This document shows positions 23,401 to 31,879 of a DNA stretch of 36,669 nt, piece by piece. The translations under genes and the position numbers were made by a program. The number at the start of each line of letters is the position of its first letter. Positions within the stretch are counted from its first letter, which is position 1. Source of the DNA: an uncultured Mediterraneibacter sp. (lineage in GTDB: Bacteria > Bacillota > Clostridia > Lachnospirales > Lachnospiraceae). The notes beneath the pieces were generated by a model. It was not told the origin of the DNA, made no database searches, and saw nothing but the letters and a program-made list of their open reading frames with translations. The stretch covers positions 1-36,669 of the forward strand of contig CALWTQ010000038.1 of NCBI GenBank assembly GCA_944384505.1, written 5' to 3'.

Positions 23401-24799
23401 GGTACATGAAAAGTTGGGAACAATAGCATTTAAAGCAGGATCCTGGTATGTTATATCATCCATTCTTGTTAAAGCAATTACAGTTATTACTACACCAATT
23501 TTTACAAGACTCATGTCTACAAATGAATTTGGAACTTCTTCCACTTTTACATCTTGGTATTTATTAATTTATACCTTTTGTACGCTGAATTTGAATTTTG
23601 CTATTGGTAGAGCTAAAATTGACTATAAACACTCTTTAGATAAATTTATTGGGTCTATGCAGCTCTTGTCTTTGTGTATATCATTGATATTAAGTAGTTG
23701 CTTATGCTTATTTTCGAATCAATTTGCTGAATGGATGTCACTAAAGAAGAATATGATTTTTTTGTTAGCAATTTATTTGATATTCGGGCCGACAATTGAA
23801 TTTGTTCAAAATGGATATCGATATCAATATAAATATAAGCAAAATATTGCTATTGCATGGTATACATCAATCACAACAGTAGTTTTGTCAATTTTACTTA
23901 TAATATTCATAGATTATGATAAAGCGTTTCTTCGAGTTATAGGCATTGTATTGCCGACCGTAGTTTTGTCAATTTTTTATTGGATAAAGGGTTTATATGA
24001 GAGGAAAGTAAAAATAAATTTTCAATATTGGAAATATGGATTACTAATATCAGTTCCGCTAATACTTCATACTGTATGCATGAATGTTTTATCACAATCA
24101 GATCGAGTAATAATTAATAAGTACTGTGGATCAGGTGATGTTGGAATTTACAGCTTGGCTTATAGTTATGGCCTGGCGATCTCAATCATTACAAATGCTA
24201 TAGCGGATGGATGGTTACCGTGGTTTCATGATGCGTATCATGAACGGAAGTTTGATATTATTAAAAAAAATACCAAGACTGTTGTAAAATTAGGATGTTA
24301 TATCGGATTGGCTTGTATTGCTTTGGCACCAGAAGCAATATTAATAATGGGAGGAAAAGCATATTTGTCGGGAATATATTGCGTTCCGCCTATTGTTCTG
24401 GGAGTAATTTGTCAATATATTTATACTCATTATGTAAATATTGAAATGCATCTAAAAAAAACAAAGTATGTGTCCATTGGTACAATAATAGCGGCATTAT
24501 TAAATATTATTTTAAATATATTATTCGTTCCTAAATATGGGTATGTAGCTGCTTCATATACAACTTTGATAAGCTATATAGTTTTAATGGGAATTCATTA
24601 TTTTATAACTCATAAAATACTAGCAGTTAAAATATATGATGATAAATATATGATAAAAGCATTATTCGGTACATCTATTGTAGGAATAGTAATAAGTTTA
24701 TTATATGAATATAGTTTTCTCAGATATATTGCGATAATTGTGGGACTTATTTCATTTTTTTATAACTTTAGAGAATTTATAAAGAAAAAGAAAGTGTAA
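23393..24799 (+). CDS. wzx: Wzx-type lipid-linked oligosaccharide flippase
   Basis: This 468-residue membrane protein has about 12-14 predicted helices, beginning GSWYVISSILVKAITVITTP and IFTRLMSTNEFGTSSTF, the usual start of the polysaccharide transporter (PST/MOP) family. The loop MNVLSQSDRVIINKYCGSGD, then VGIYSLAYSYG, is also typical. It would flip the finished undecaprenyl-linked repeat unit to the outer face for the EpsG/Wzy-type polymerase at 19206. The start lies inside the end of the previous gene. It is the last gene of the AT-rich cassette; after it come 760 bases without a gene. Confidence 0.9.
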   Translation: MSEVHEKLGTIAFKAGSWYVISSILVKAITVITTPIFTRLMSTNEFGTSSTFTSWYLLIYTFCTLNLNFAIGRAKIDYKHSLDKFIGSMQLLSLCISLILSSCLCLFSNQFAEWMSLKKNMIFLLAIYLIFGPTIEFVQNGYRYQYKYKQNIAIAWYTSITTVVLSILLIIFIDYDKAFLRVIGIVLPTVVLSIFYWIKGLYERKVKINFQYWKYGLLISVPLILHTVCMNVLSQSDRVIINKYCGSGDVGIYSLAYSYGLAISIITNAIADGWLPWFHDAYHERKFDIIKKNTKTVVKLGCYIGLACIALAPEAILIMGGKAYLSGIYCVPPIVLGVICQYIYTHYVNIEMHLKKTKYVSIGTIIAALLNIILNILFVPKYGYVAASYTTLISYIVLMGIHYFITHKILAVKIYDDKYMIKALFGTSIVGIVISLLYEYSFLRYIAIIVGLISFFYNFREFIKKKKV

Positions 24800-25560
24800 A
24801 ACTAGTATATCCATGATGAACGAGAAAGTTTATTTCTTGGAGAATTTAGTTACTTATTATGCATAAATACGAAAATGCATTTGGAATACTATTATATTCA
24901 GACTACGAAGATCAGTATCTCTTTGAATGTCGGATAAAATTCAAATAAAGCATCTTAATTACTTCAGTATGAAAGCGGATTTATAGTAATCCAAATAAAT
25001 AATGCATACGTCTGTTATCGGTATCATGTTTAAGGCAGAGATAAGATTTATGTTACACAATGAAGTAGAACATTTAATTATCTAAGCACTTGAACATCAT
25101 ATTCCTTTCATAGAAACTGCCGAATGTTTCTCGGTAAATGTAAGCACAATTTACTATCTACAAATGTCATTAGAAGCCTATACAGCTCTGTAGGATCGCA
25201 ACCTCCTTCTTTCCTATAACGATAGAAAGAGAAATGAAAACAGACATGAATATTTTTTACAATTCGTATATTGGACTATTTAGGGACATGTGTGGGTATA
25301 TGCGATAATATGTTGGATTGCTATAGAATATGGAACCGTGCTATTCTTGAGTGGGAAAGATCAGAAATGGATCTGTCTATTTAAGAAAACGGGAATAATA
25401 AAAGTAAAAATTTCATTATGCATGCTAACATAGAAGAGAATTTACGAGAGATCATTTGCAAAGCAATTAAAGATAAGAAGCTTTTATATCAATCCCATCG
25501 ATGATATGCTAAAATAGCGCCATACAGAAATACCAAACACTACGATCGAAGGGAGTTTTC
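24800..25560. other. AT-rich stretch without a recognisable gene
   Basis: No reading frame here looks like a real protein and no clear terminator follows the flippase gene. A 28-codon frame at 25418-25504 may be the remnant of a longer gene. The last 60 bases (from about 25503) match the sequence just upstream of the intact ATPase gene at 27095, so the duplicated block starts there. The region is probably decayed mobile or capsule DNA at the cassette's right edge. Confidence 0.6.
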
Positions 25561-25563
25561 TCT

Positions 25564-26013
25564 ATGCAGCGTATCATAATCAATCAGCTCGGACCAATAG
25601 AACACTGCGTGCTGCTGGTCAATGATTTTATTATATGTACAGGTCCTCAGGCCGCAGGAAAAAGTACAGTGGCAAAGAGCATCTTTTTCTTTAAAAATCT
25701 GAGAAATATTTTGTTGACACAGTTTAAGAAAAGGATATTTTGGGTGGGAGACAGTGGCGTGAAGCCGAGTTACCAGCCCTTTCAACAAGAGTTTTTCAAA
25801 GAGGTTCGTTTGAATTTCCTTCAGGGTTTCGGCTCCTCATGGTGTATGAGTCCTAAAATGTATTTAGAATACTATTATGCTCCGAATTTCTCTAAGACAG
25901 GGAGAGGAGTCACCCAATTATATCATTGAATGCAGCCGGGATTTTAAAGAGTTTTTTAAAGATCTGGATCAGATTCAGGAAGAACATCATAATCATTTCG
26001 GTGTAATGGAGGA
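25564..26013 (+). pseudogene. Truncated, frameshifted copy of the AAA ATPase gene
   Basis: The first 96 codons are nearly identical to those of the intact gene at 27095, including Walker A GPQAAGKST. After LEYYYAPN, a 14-base deletion relative to the intact copy shifts the frame and gives an early stop at 25927-25929. Homology continues out of frame until about 26013, then ends abruptly within the equivalent of codon 157. The promoter-proximal sequence is also shared. It cannot make a working ATPase. Confidence 0.9.
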
Positions 26014-26145
26014 ATTCTGGGTATAGATTCAGAAGAAGATTTCCAATTGATGCAGGTGATCGCAGGATACTTATTTGACAAAGATAGTAAGTTTAGAGAA
26101 ATCTATCGTAAAGCAGAAGAAATTATGGGACAGCCAGAAATTTAA
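26014..26145 (+). pseudogene. 3' fragment of an unidentified gene joined to the broken ATPase copy
   Basis: Directly after the ATPase homology ends, an open frame without a start encodes 43 residues (beginning ILGIDSEEDFQLMQVIAGYL, then FDKDSKFREIYRKAEEI) and ends in TAA. The helical, charged character and sensible codon use suggest the tail of a real protein whose front was replaced by the ATPase fragment. I cannot name the family. Confidence 0.5.
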
Positions 26146-26305
26146 TTTTTAATAAGAGAAGGAACAGGATTCCTTATATTTTTGGCTTTTTCATTGACTT
26201 CGTTTTCCACCTTAGATATAATATTCTTGGAAACAAAGAAGTAAAGAAACCAGGAAAATGGATAAAAATCACTTTGATACATAGAATGATAAGGAGGCAA
26301 CGAGG

Positions 26306-26683
26306 ATGTCTACGGCATTAGCAAAAAAAGGCGGCACCAGAATGAATAAAAAGATTCTTAGCATTTCATCAAAAAGACAGATTACGATCCCGCAGAAGTT
26401 TTATCAGGCATTAGGATTTGGCAGTGAAGCAGAGTGTGTTATGCGCGGAGATGAGATTGTTATTCGTCCGGTGAAGACAGCTCCTGGCGGCGAATTCGCA
26501 GAGCAGATCCTTGCTGAGCTGATTGCGGAAGGGGTGTCCGGAGATGAGCTTCTTTCAAGATTCAAAGAGAGGCAGGCACAGATCAGACCGGCTGTTGAGG
26601 CTATGCTGTCAGAGGCAGAAGCGGCGGCAGATGGGACAGGAGAATTTGCGTCATATAAGGATGTCTTTGGTACGGAGGATTGA
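26306..26683 (+). CDS. AbrB/SpoVT-type antitoxin
   Basis: This 125-residue protein has a swapped-hairpin AbrB DNA-binding domain, KKILSISSKRQITIPQKFYQ (about 14-33) followed by ALGFGSEAECVMRGDEIVIR, and a C-terminal helical part (about 60-125) that probably wraps the partner toxin. It is followed 3 bases later by a RelE/ParE-like toxin gene. AbrB-type antitoxins repress their own operon and neutralise the toxin, as in PrlF/YhaV-like pairs. AAGGAGG (26291-26297) sets ATG 26306 as the start. Confidence 0.85.
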   Translation: MSTALAKKGGTRMNKKILSISSKRQITIPQKFYQALGFGSEAECVMRGDEIVIRPVKTAPGGEFAEQILAELIAEGVSGDELLSRFKERQAQIRPAVEAMLSEAEAAADGTGEFASYKDVFGTED

Positions 26684-26686
26684 GTT

Positions 26687-26977
26687 ATGCTGCAGGTGCG
26701 TTTTCTTCCTCCGGCAGCAAAATATCTTAAGAAGCTGAAGGATAAAAAGTTAAAGGAACTGTATAGGAAAGCAATTGATGAGATTTGTGAAGATTATACG
26801 ATTGGAGAAGAAAAGTCGGGAGACTTAAGCGGTATTTTCGGCTATGACATTTATTATAATAAGACTAACTATGAGCTGGCATATACAATTGAAAGTGTTG
26901 ATGAAGAAATAGTGATTGTGATCATGGCTGGTACACGAGAAAATTTCTATGATCAGTTGAAACGATATCTAAAGTAA
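26687..26977 (+). CDS. RelE/ParE-superfamily toxin
   Basis: The 96-residue basic protein starts LQVRFLPPAAKYLKKLKDKK, has the core GIFGYDIYYNKTNYELAYTI (about 58-77) and ends VIVIMAGTRENFYDQLKRYL. These fit the RelE/ParE fold with a late strand ending in G-T-R-E-N-F-Y, like YoeB/YafQ-type toxins that usually cut mRNA at the ribosome. GGAGGA lies 6 bases before ATG 26687. It is paired with the AbrB-type antitoxin upstream. The pair sits between the broken and intact ATPase copies. Confidence 0.83.
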   Translation: MLQVRFLPPAAKYLKKLKDKKLKELYRKAIDEICEDYTIGEEKSGDLSGIFGYDIYYNKTNYELAYTIESVDEEIVIVIMAGTRENFYDQLKRYLK

Positions 26978-27094
26978 TAAAAAATGGTTAATGCGCAATA
27001 ATTGTTGTCAATTTTAGGTTTTATATTAATTCTTTCAATAATGTGCTAAAATAACGCCATATAGAAATACTTAACCAAGAAGGGAGTTTTCTCT

Positions 27095-28432
27095 ATGCAG
27101 CGTATCATCATCAATCAGCTCGGCCCAATAGAACACTGCGAGCTGACTATCAATGATTTTATTATATGTACAGGTCCTCAGGCTGCAGGAAAAAGTACAA
27201 TGGCAAAGAGTATCTTTTTCTTTAAAAATCTGAGAAATATTTTGTTGACACAGTTTAAGAAAAGGATATTCTGGGTGGGAGACAGTGGCGTGAAGCCGAG
27301 TTACCAGCCCTTTCAACAAGAGTTTTTCAAAGAGGTTCGTTTGAATTTCCTTCAGGTTTTTGGATCGTCATGGTGTATGAGTCCTAAAATGTATTTAGAA
27401 TACTATTATGCTCCGAATACAAAGATTAGGATTTCTCTAAGGCAGGGAGAGGAATCACCCAATTATATCATTGAATGCAGCCGGGATTTTAAAGAGTTTT
27501 TTAAAGAACTGGATCAGATTCAGGAAGAACATCATGATCATTTCGGTGCGATGGAGGATTTGCTGAAGCGGAAGATTAGTGAACTGTTTCATGAAGATAA
27601 GGAAATCATATATATCCCTGCGGGGAGGAGTATGATTACGCTTCTTAGCAGCCAGTTGTATTATATATACAGTCTTATGGATGATACACAGAAAAGAAGT
27701 CTTGATTACTGCACCCAGAATTATCTGGAGCGGATTCTTCTGATTAAGGAGTCGTTTACAAAGAGTTCTGAGCAGATGATAGAGGAAGTATCTATGCTCA
27801 CAGGACGAAAACCGGATAAAACTTTCTATAATGAACTGATCCGCCTGGAACAGGAAATTTTGCAGGGGAAATACTTGAATGTAAATGGCGAGGAGCGGCT
27901 GCTGATTGAGGACGACAGATATATTAAGATAAATTTTGCATCGTCCGGCCAGCAGGAAGTACTGTGGATTTTGAATGTCCTGCTTTATTATGTGATCAAT
28001 AATAAAAATGCATATTTTATTATTGAAGAACCGGAATCACACTTATTTCCTGATGCGCAAAAGAAGATTGCGGAATTCATTTCACTGGTCAGAAAGGGCG
28101 GGGACAATCAGATACTTATTACAACGCATAGTCCCTATATACTTGGTGCAGTTAACAATCTTCTGTATGCGAATAAGATTTCAAAAATGGTCGATCAGAC
28201 GAAGCTGGAGGAGATTATACCCTGCCGGAGATGGCTTCCATTTTCATCAATGTCGGCTTATTTTATCAAACAGGGAAAGGCTGAGTCCTGCCTGGATGAG
28301 AAATTTCAATCTATAGAAAATGAAGTGATTGACGGGGCGGCACGAGACATTAATGACGACTATGATAAAATGATACAGCTGAAGGAATCATGCAGTAACC
28401 GGAGTGAGGTTTCCCAAATGGCACGGGGCTGA
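27095..28432 (+). CDS. AAA ATPase of the AAA_15/OLD-like type, intact copy
   Basis: This 445-residue ABC-type ATPase has Walker A GPQAAGKST (27-35), the signature-like FASSGQQEVLWILN (about 283-296), Walker B AYFIIEEPESHLFPDAQ (about 307-323) and the switch histidine in ITTHSPYILG. No TOPRIM nuclease domain follows; the C-terminal 80 residues are unassigned. Related ATPases occur in anti-phage systems, typically with a nuclease partner. Here the only nearby nuclease candidate is the Rpn-type gene 105 bases downstream. GAAGGGAG precedes ATG 27095. A broken duplicate lies 1.5 kb upstream with the toxin-antitoxin pair between. A defence role is inference. Confidence 0.82.
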   Translation: MQRIIINQLGPIEHCELTINDFIICTGPQAAGKSTMAKSIFFFKNLRNILLTQFKKRIFWVGDSGVKPSYQPFQQEFFKEVRLNFLQVFGSSWCMSPKMYLEYYYAPNTKIRISLRQGEESPNYIIECSRDFKEFFKELDQIQEEHHDHFGAMEDLLKRKISELFHEDKEIIYIPAGRSMITLLSSQLYYIYSLMDDTQKRSLDYCTQNYLERILLIKESFTKSSEQMIEEVSMLTGRKPDKTFYNELIRLEQEILQGKYLNVNGEERLLIEDDRYIKINFASSGQQEVLWILNVLLYYVINNKNAYFIIEEPESHLFPDAQKKIAEFISLVRKGGDNQILITTHSPYILGAVNNLLYANKISKMVDQTKLEEIIPCRRWLPFSSMSAYFIKQGKAESCLDEKFQSIENEVIDGAARDINDDYDKMIQLKESCSNRSEVSQMARG

Positions 28433-28536
28433 ATTATTATAATTCCTTGCACTTCCGAATTATCAATGTTACTATAATGTTGTGGTGAGGAAAAGGCTTT
28501 TCATAGCGCGGATACAGAAGAGAGCGGGGATGCGGT

Positions 28537-29379
28537 ATGGAGCAGACAAAGAATGAACTGAAGTTACATTATGAAAAATACAGGGAGATTATCAAGAACC
28601 TTACCATGATGAGCGATGTCTTTATGAGGAATGTCCTTAAGAAGGCAGATTGTGCGGAATATGTCCTGCAAGTGATAATGGAGAAGAAAGATTTGAAAGT
28701 CATTGACGTGACTGTACAGCAGGATCACAAGAATCTGCAGGGACGTTCTGTCGTACTTGATTGCGTGGCGGAGGATAACAGTGGAGATCTGTTTGACATA
28801 GAAGTTCAGCAGGATGCGGAGGGGGCGGCGCCGAAGAGAGCAAGATATCACAGTGCCATTCTGGATGCAAATACGTTGAATCCGGGAGAAGATTTTACTC
28901 AGCTTCCGCAAAGTTATGTAATCTTTATAACACAGGATGATGTCCTGGGAGATGGGTTTGCAATTTACCATATTGAGAAAACGGTAAAAGAAACATGTAA
29001 AAGTTTTGGAGATCAGGCGTATATTATATATGTAGATTCTTCCGTCCAGGATGATACGGAGCTGGGCCGCCTGATGCATGACTTTCACTGTAAGAATGCT
29101 GATGAGATGTACAGCAGTATACTGGCTGACCGTGTTCGGAATATTAAGGAGACACAGAAAGGGGTTGATGAGATGTGTCAGGAAATGAAAAAAATCTATG
29201 AAGAAGGTGTCGAAAAGGGGATGGAGGAAGGCATGGAGAAAGGTATGGAGAGGAAAGCTCGTGAGACCGCTCAGAATCTATCCCGAATGGGACTTTCTGT
29301 GGAAGCAATTGCTGATGCGGTAAAAGTCAGCATAAGTGAGGTGAAGGAATGGCTGTCGGGAAGTGTGCGTTCCGTGTAA
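28537..29379 (+). CDS. Rpn-type PD-(D/E)XK nuclease / putative transposase family protein
   Basis: This 280-residue protein matches the Rpn/PDDEXK_2 family: FMRNVLKKADCAEYVLQVIM (about 29-48), the nuclease core VVLDCVAEDNSGDLFDIEVQ (about 72-91, with the Asp and the E-x-Q of the degenerate PD-(D/E)XK site), RARYHSAILDANTL, and a Glu/Lys/Gly/Met repeat tail (about 220-245). A C-terminal helix-turn-helix-like end follows (LSVEAIADAVKVSISEVKEW). Rpn proteins promote recombination and can move between sites; they are common in Clostridia. Ribosome binding is modest. It is the last accessory gene before the strong terminator at 29453. Confidence 0.88.
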   Translation: MEQTKNELKLHYEKYREIIKNLTMMSDVFMRNVLKKADCAEYVLQVIMEKKDLKVIDVTVQQDHKNLQGRSVVLDCVAEDNSGDLFDIEVQQDAEGAAPKRARYHSAILDANTLNPGEDFTQLPQSYVIFITQDDVLGDGFAIYHIEKTVKETCKSFGDQAYIIYVDSSVQDDTELGRLMHDFHCKNADEMYSSILADRVRNIKETQKGVDEMCQEMKKIYEEGVEKGMEEGMEKGMERKARETAQNLSRMGLSVEAIADAVKVSISEVKEWLSGSVRSV

Positions 29380-29452
29380 CAGCTGATGCTTGTTAGATTG
29401 TCAGGATTGTGTGAACTTTCCACCAAACACTTATATCAATGATATCATAAAT

Positions 29453-29499
29453 AAAAGCTTGTCTGATTCAGGTTTACGCCTGAATCAGACAGGCTTTTT
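29453..29499 (+). terminator. Strong intrinsic terminator upstream of capE
   Basis: TGTCTGATTCAGG and CCTGAATCAGACA form a perfect 13-pair stem with a 6-base loop, extended by AAAGC/GCTTT with single-base bulges, then a T-run. It ends 16 bases before the capE ribosome binding site, so it must stop transcripts entering from the accessory genes, or act as an attenuator in the capE leader. Confidence 0.88.
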
Positions 29500-29529
29500 A
29501 TATTGCAAACATTTAAGGAGAATGTGATT

Positions 29530-30579
29530 ATGAGTATTTTCAAAGACAAAACCCTTCTTATTACCGGCGGCACCGGATCTTTTGGAAACGCAGTGTTAAA
29601 CCGTTTCCTCGATACGGACATCGGGGAGATCCGTATTTTCTCCCGTGATGAGAAGAAGCAGGACGACATGCGCCATGAATACCAGGCGAAGTATCCGGAA
29701 GCCAGCGGCAAGATTAAATTTTACATAGGAGACGTCCGGGACATTCAGTCCGTCAGGAATGCCATGCATGGTGTGGACTACATTTTTCATGCGGCGGCGT
29801 TAAAGCAGGTCCCGTCCTGTGAGTTCTTCCCGGTTGAAGCGGTGAAGACAAATGTGATGGGGACGGAAAATGTGCTGACTGCCGCCATTGAAGCGGGTGT
29901 GAGGAAGGTGATCTGCCTCTCCACGGACAAAGCGGCATATCCGGTCAATGCCATGGGAACTTCCAAGGCAATGATGGAGAAGGTGATCGTGGCGAAATCG
30001 AGAACCGTTTCCCCGGATAAGACAAGCATCTGCTGTACCCGTTACGGCAATGTGATGTGTTCCAGGGGATCAGTGATCCCGCTCTGGATTGAACAGATTA
30101 AGAAAGGGCATCCGATTACAGTTACAGAACCCACAATGACAAGATTCATCATGAGCCTTGAGGAGGCGGTGGAGCTTGTCATTTTTGCATTCCAGAATGC
30201 CCAGTCGGGAGATATCATGGTACAGAAAGCGCCGGCATGTACGATTGAAGTGCAGGCTCAGGCGGTGAAGGAGCTGTTCCATTCTGACGATGAGGTCAAG
30301 GTGATCGGGATCCGCCACGGTGAGAAGATGTACGAGACGCTTCTGACCAATGAAGAGTGTGCGAATGCCATTGATATGGGACATTTCTACCGGGTTCCCT
30401 GTGACAAGCGGGACCTGAATTACGATAAGTATTTCAAAGACGGAGATGTGGAGCGCAATCCGCTGACAGAGTTCAACTCCAATAATACAGACCTTCTCGA
30501 TGTGGAACAGGTGAAGGAAAAACTTCTGACGCTGCAGTACATCCGGGATGAGCTGGCAGAATGGGAGGAGAGGGCATGA
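29530..30579 (+). CDS. capE: UDP-GlcNAc 4,6-dehydratase/5-epimerase (CapE/FnlA type)
   Basis: The 349-residue extended SDR starts KTLLITGGTGSFGNAVLNRF, has YIFHAAALKQVPSCEFFP, and carries MGTSKAMMEK, where Met replaces the usual catalytic Tyr (M-x-x-x-K), a known feature of CapE. RYGNVMCSRGSVIPLW and the late RHGEKMYETL also fit. It converts UDP-GlcNAc to the 4-keto-6-deoxy L-sugar, the first step to UDP-L-FucNAc, in the cytoplasm. AAGGAG is 9 bases before ATG 29530. It overlaps capF by ATGA. GC is back to the level of the core genes. Confidence 0.93.
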   Translation: MSIFKDKTLLITGGTGSFGNAVLNRFLDTDIGEIRIFSRDEKKQDDMRHEYQAKYPEASGKIKFYIGDVRDIQSVRNAMHGVDYIFHAAALKQVPSCEFFPVEAVKTNVMGTENVLTAAIEAGVRKVICLSTDKAAYPVNAMGTSKAMMEKVIVAKSRTVSPDKTSICCTRYGNVMCSRGSVIPLWIEQIKKGHPITVTEPTMTRFIMSLEEAVELVIFAFQNAQSGDIMVQKAPACTIEVQAQAVKELFHSDDEVKVIGIRHGEKMYETLLTNEECANAIDMGHFYRVPCDKRDLNYDKYFKDGDVERNPLTEFNSNNTDLLDVEQVKEKLLTLQYIRDELAEWEERA

Positions 30580-31784
30580 GAATACTGATTACCGGGGCCA
30601 AAGGTTTTGTCGGGAAAAATCTGGCTGCCGCTCTGGAGAATATCCGGGATGGAAAGGACCGGGTGCATAAGATCAGGGGACTTGAGAATCCTTCTGATCT
30701 TATTCTTTATCTCTATGACGTCGATTCCTCTGAGGAAGAGCTGGATAGATACTGCGCGGATGCGGATTTTGTATTTCATCTGGCCGGCGTCAACCGCCCG
30801 AAGAATCCGGAGGAATATATGGAGGGAAACTTCGGCTTTTCATCCACCCTGCTTGAAATGCTGAAAAAACATGATAATAAGGCCCCTGTCATGCTCTCCA
30901 GCAGTATCCAGGCGTCTTTGGAAGGACGCTTTGCGGGAAGCGAATACGGGAAGAGCAAACTGGCCGGGGAAGAACTGTTCCGGGAATACAGCAGGGAGAC
31001 GGGAGCGAAAGTATTGATTTACCGTTTTCCCAACCTGTTCGGGAAGTGGTGCCGCCCAAACTATAATTCTGCAGTGGCAACCTTTAGCAATAACATCGCC
31101 AACGGCCTTCCGATCACAGTGAATGACCGGAGTACCGAGCTGGAGCTTCTCTATATTGACGACCTGCTTGAGGAGATGCTGCTCGCCCTGAATGGGGAGG
31201 AGCATCGGTATGAGGACAAGAGTGGGAACAGCTTCTGCTTTTGCCCGGTTACTTTTCATGTGACTCTGGGACAGATCGCGGATCTTCTCTATTCCTTCAG
31301 GGACAGCAGGAAGAACCTGGATGTGCCGGATATGAGCGATGGATTTACGAAGCGTCTGTATGCAAACTATCTGTCTTATCTGCCTGCGGACGGATTTTCT
31401 TATCCGTTGAAAATGAATAAAGACGACAGGGGCAGCTTCACAGAGATCCTGCGCACTTCGGATCGTGGACAGGTGTCCGTAAATATCAGCAGGCCGGGGG
31501 TTACGAAGGGGCAGCACTGGCATCACACGAAGAATGAGAAATTTGTAGTCGTGTCAGGGCGCGGGCTGATCCAGCTGCGGAAGATCGGGACGGACGAGAA
31601 TGGCGAACCCTATCCGGTTGTGAACTATGAAGTGAACGGGGATGAGATCACCGTTGTGGATATGATTCCGGGATATACCCACAATATTATCAACTTGTCA
31701 GATACGGAAAATCTGGTCACTGTGATGTGGGCCAATGAGCCTTTTGACCCGGAGCATCCGGATACTTTTGGAGAGTCGGTGTAA
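30576..31784 (+). CDS. capF: CapF-like bifunctional C-3 epimerase/reductase
   Basis: This 402-residue protein has an N-terminal SDR (MRILITGAKGFVGKNLAAAL; catalytic YGKSK within SEYGKSKLAGEELF) and a C-terminal cupin (from about residue 285; metal motif GQHWHHTKNEKFVV, then GYTHNIINL). In CapF the cupin epimerises C-3 of the CapE product and the SDR domain reduces C-4, giving UDP-N-acetyl-6-deoxy-L-talosamine. I chose ATG 30576 over the in-frame ATG 30561 because GGAGGAG lies just upstream and the Rossmann motif begins there. It is translationally coupled to capE. Confidence 0.93.
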   Translation: MRILITGAKGFVGKNLAAALENIRDGKDRVHKIRGLENPSDLILYLYDVDSSEEELDRYCADADFVFHLAGVNRPKNPEEYMEGNFGFSSTLLEMLKKHDNKAPVMLSSSIQASLEGRFAGSEYGKSKLAGEELFREYSRETGAKVLIYRFPNLFGKWCRPNYNSAVATFSNNIANGLPITVNDRSTELELLYIDDLLEEMLLALNGEEHRYEDKSGNSFCFCPVTFHVTLGQIADLLYSFRDSRKNLDVPDMSDGFTKRLYANYLSYLPADGFSYPLKMNKDDRGSFTEILRTSDRGQVSVNISRPGVTKGQHWHHTKNEKFVVVSGRGLIQLRKIGTDENGEPYPVVNYEVNGDEITVVDMIPGYTHNIINLSDTENLVTVMWANEPFDPEHPDTFGESV

Positions 31785-31879
31785 AACTGTGACGCTGCCG
31801 CAGTAAGCGAAAAAGTGTGGTTTTACAGCTGACATGGGCTGAACGGTCATAAAGGAAAAGCGGAAAAGAAAGAGTGTAA

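Noticed and set aside
25418-25504. 28-codon frame (IEENLREIICKAIKDKKLLY)
   Set aside because: Too short and without a ribosome binding site; the pattern faintly recalls WYL-domain starts but cannot support a gene call.
28440-28480. Promoter for the Rpn-type gene
   Set aside because: TTGCAC and TATAAT are 20 bases apart, too far for a confident sigma-A call.
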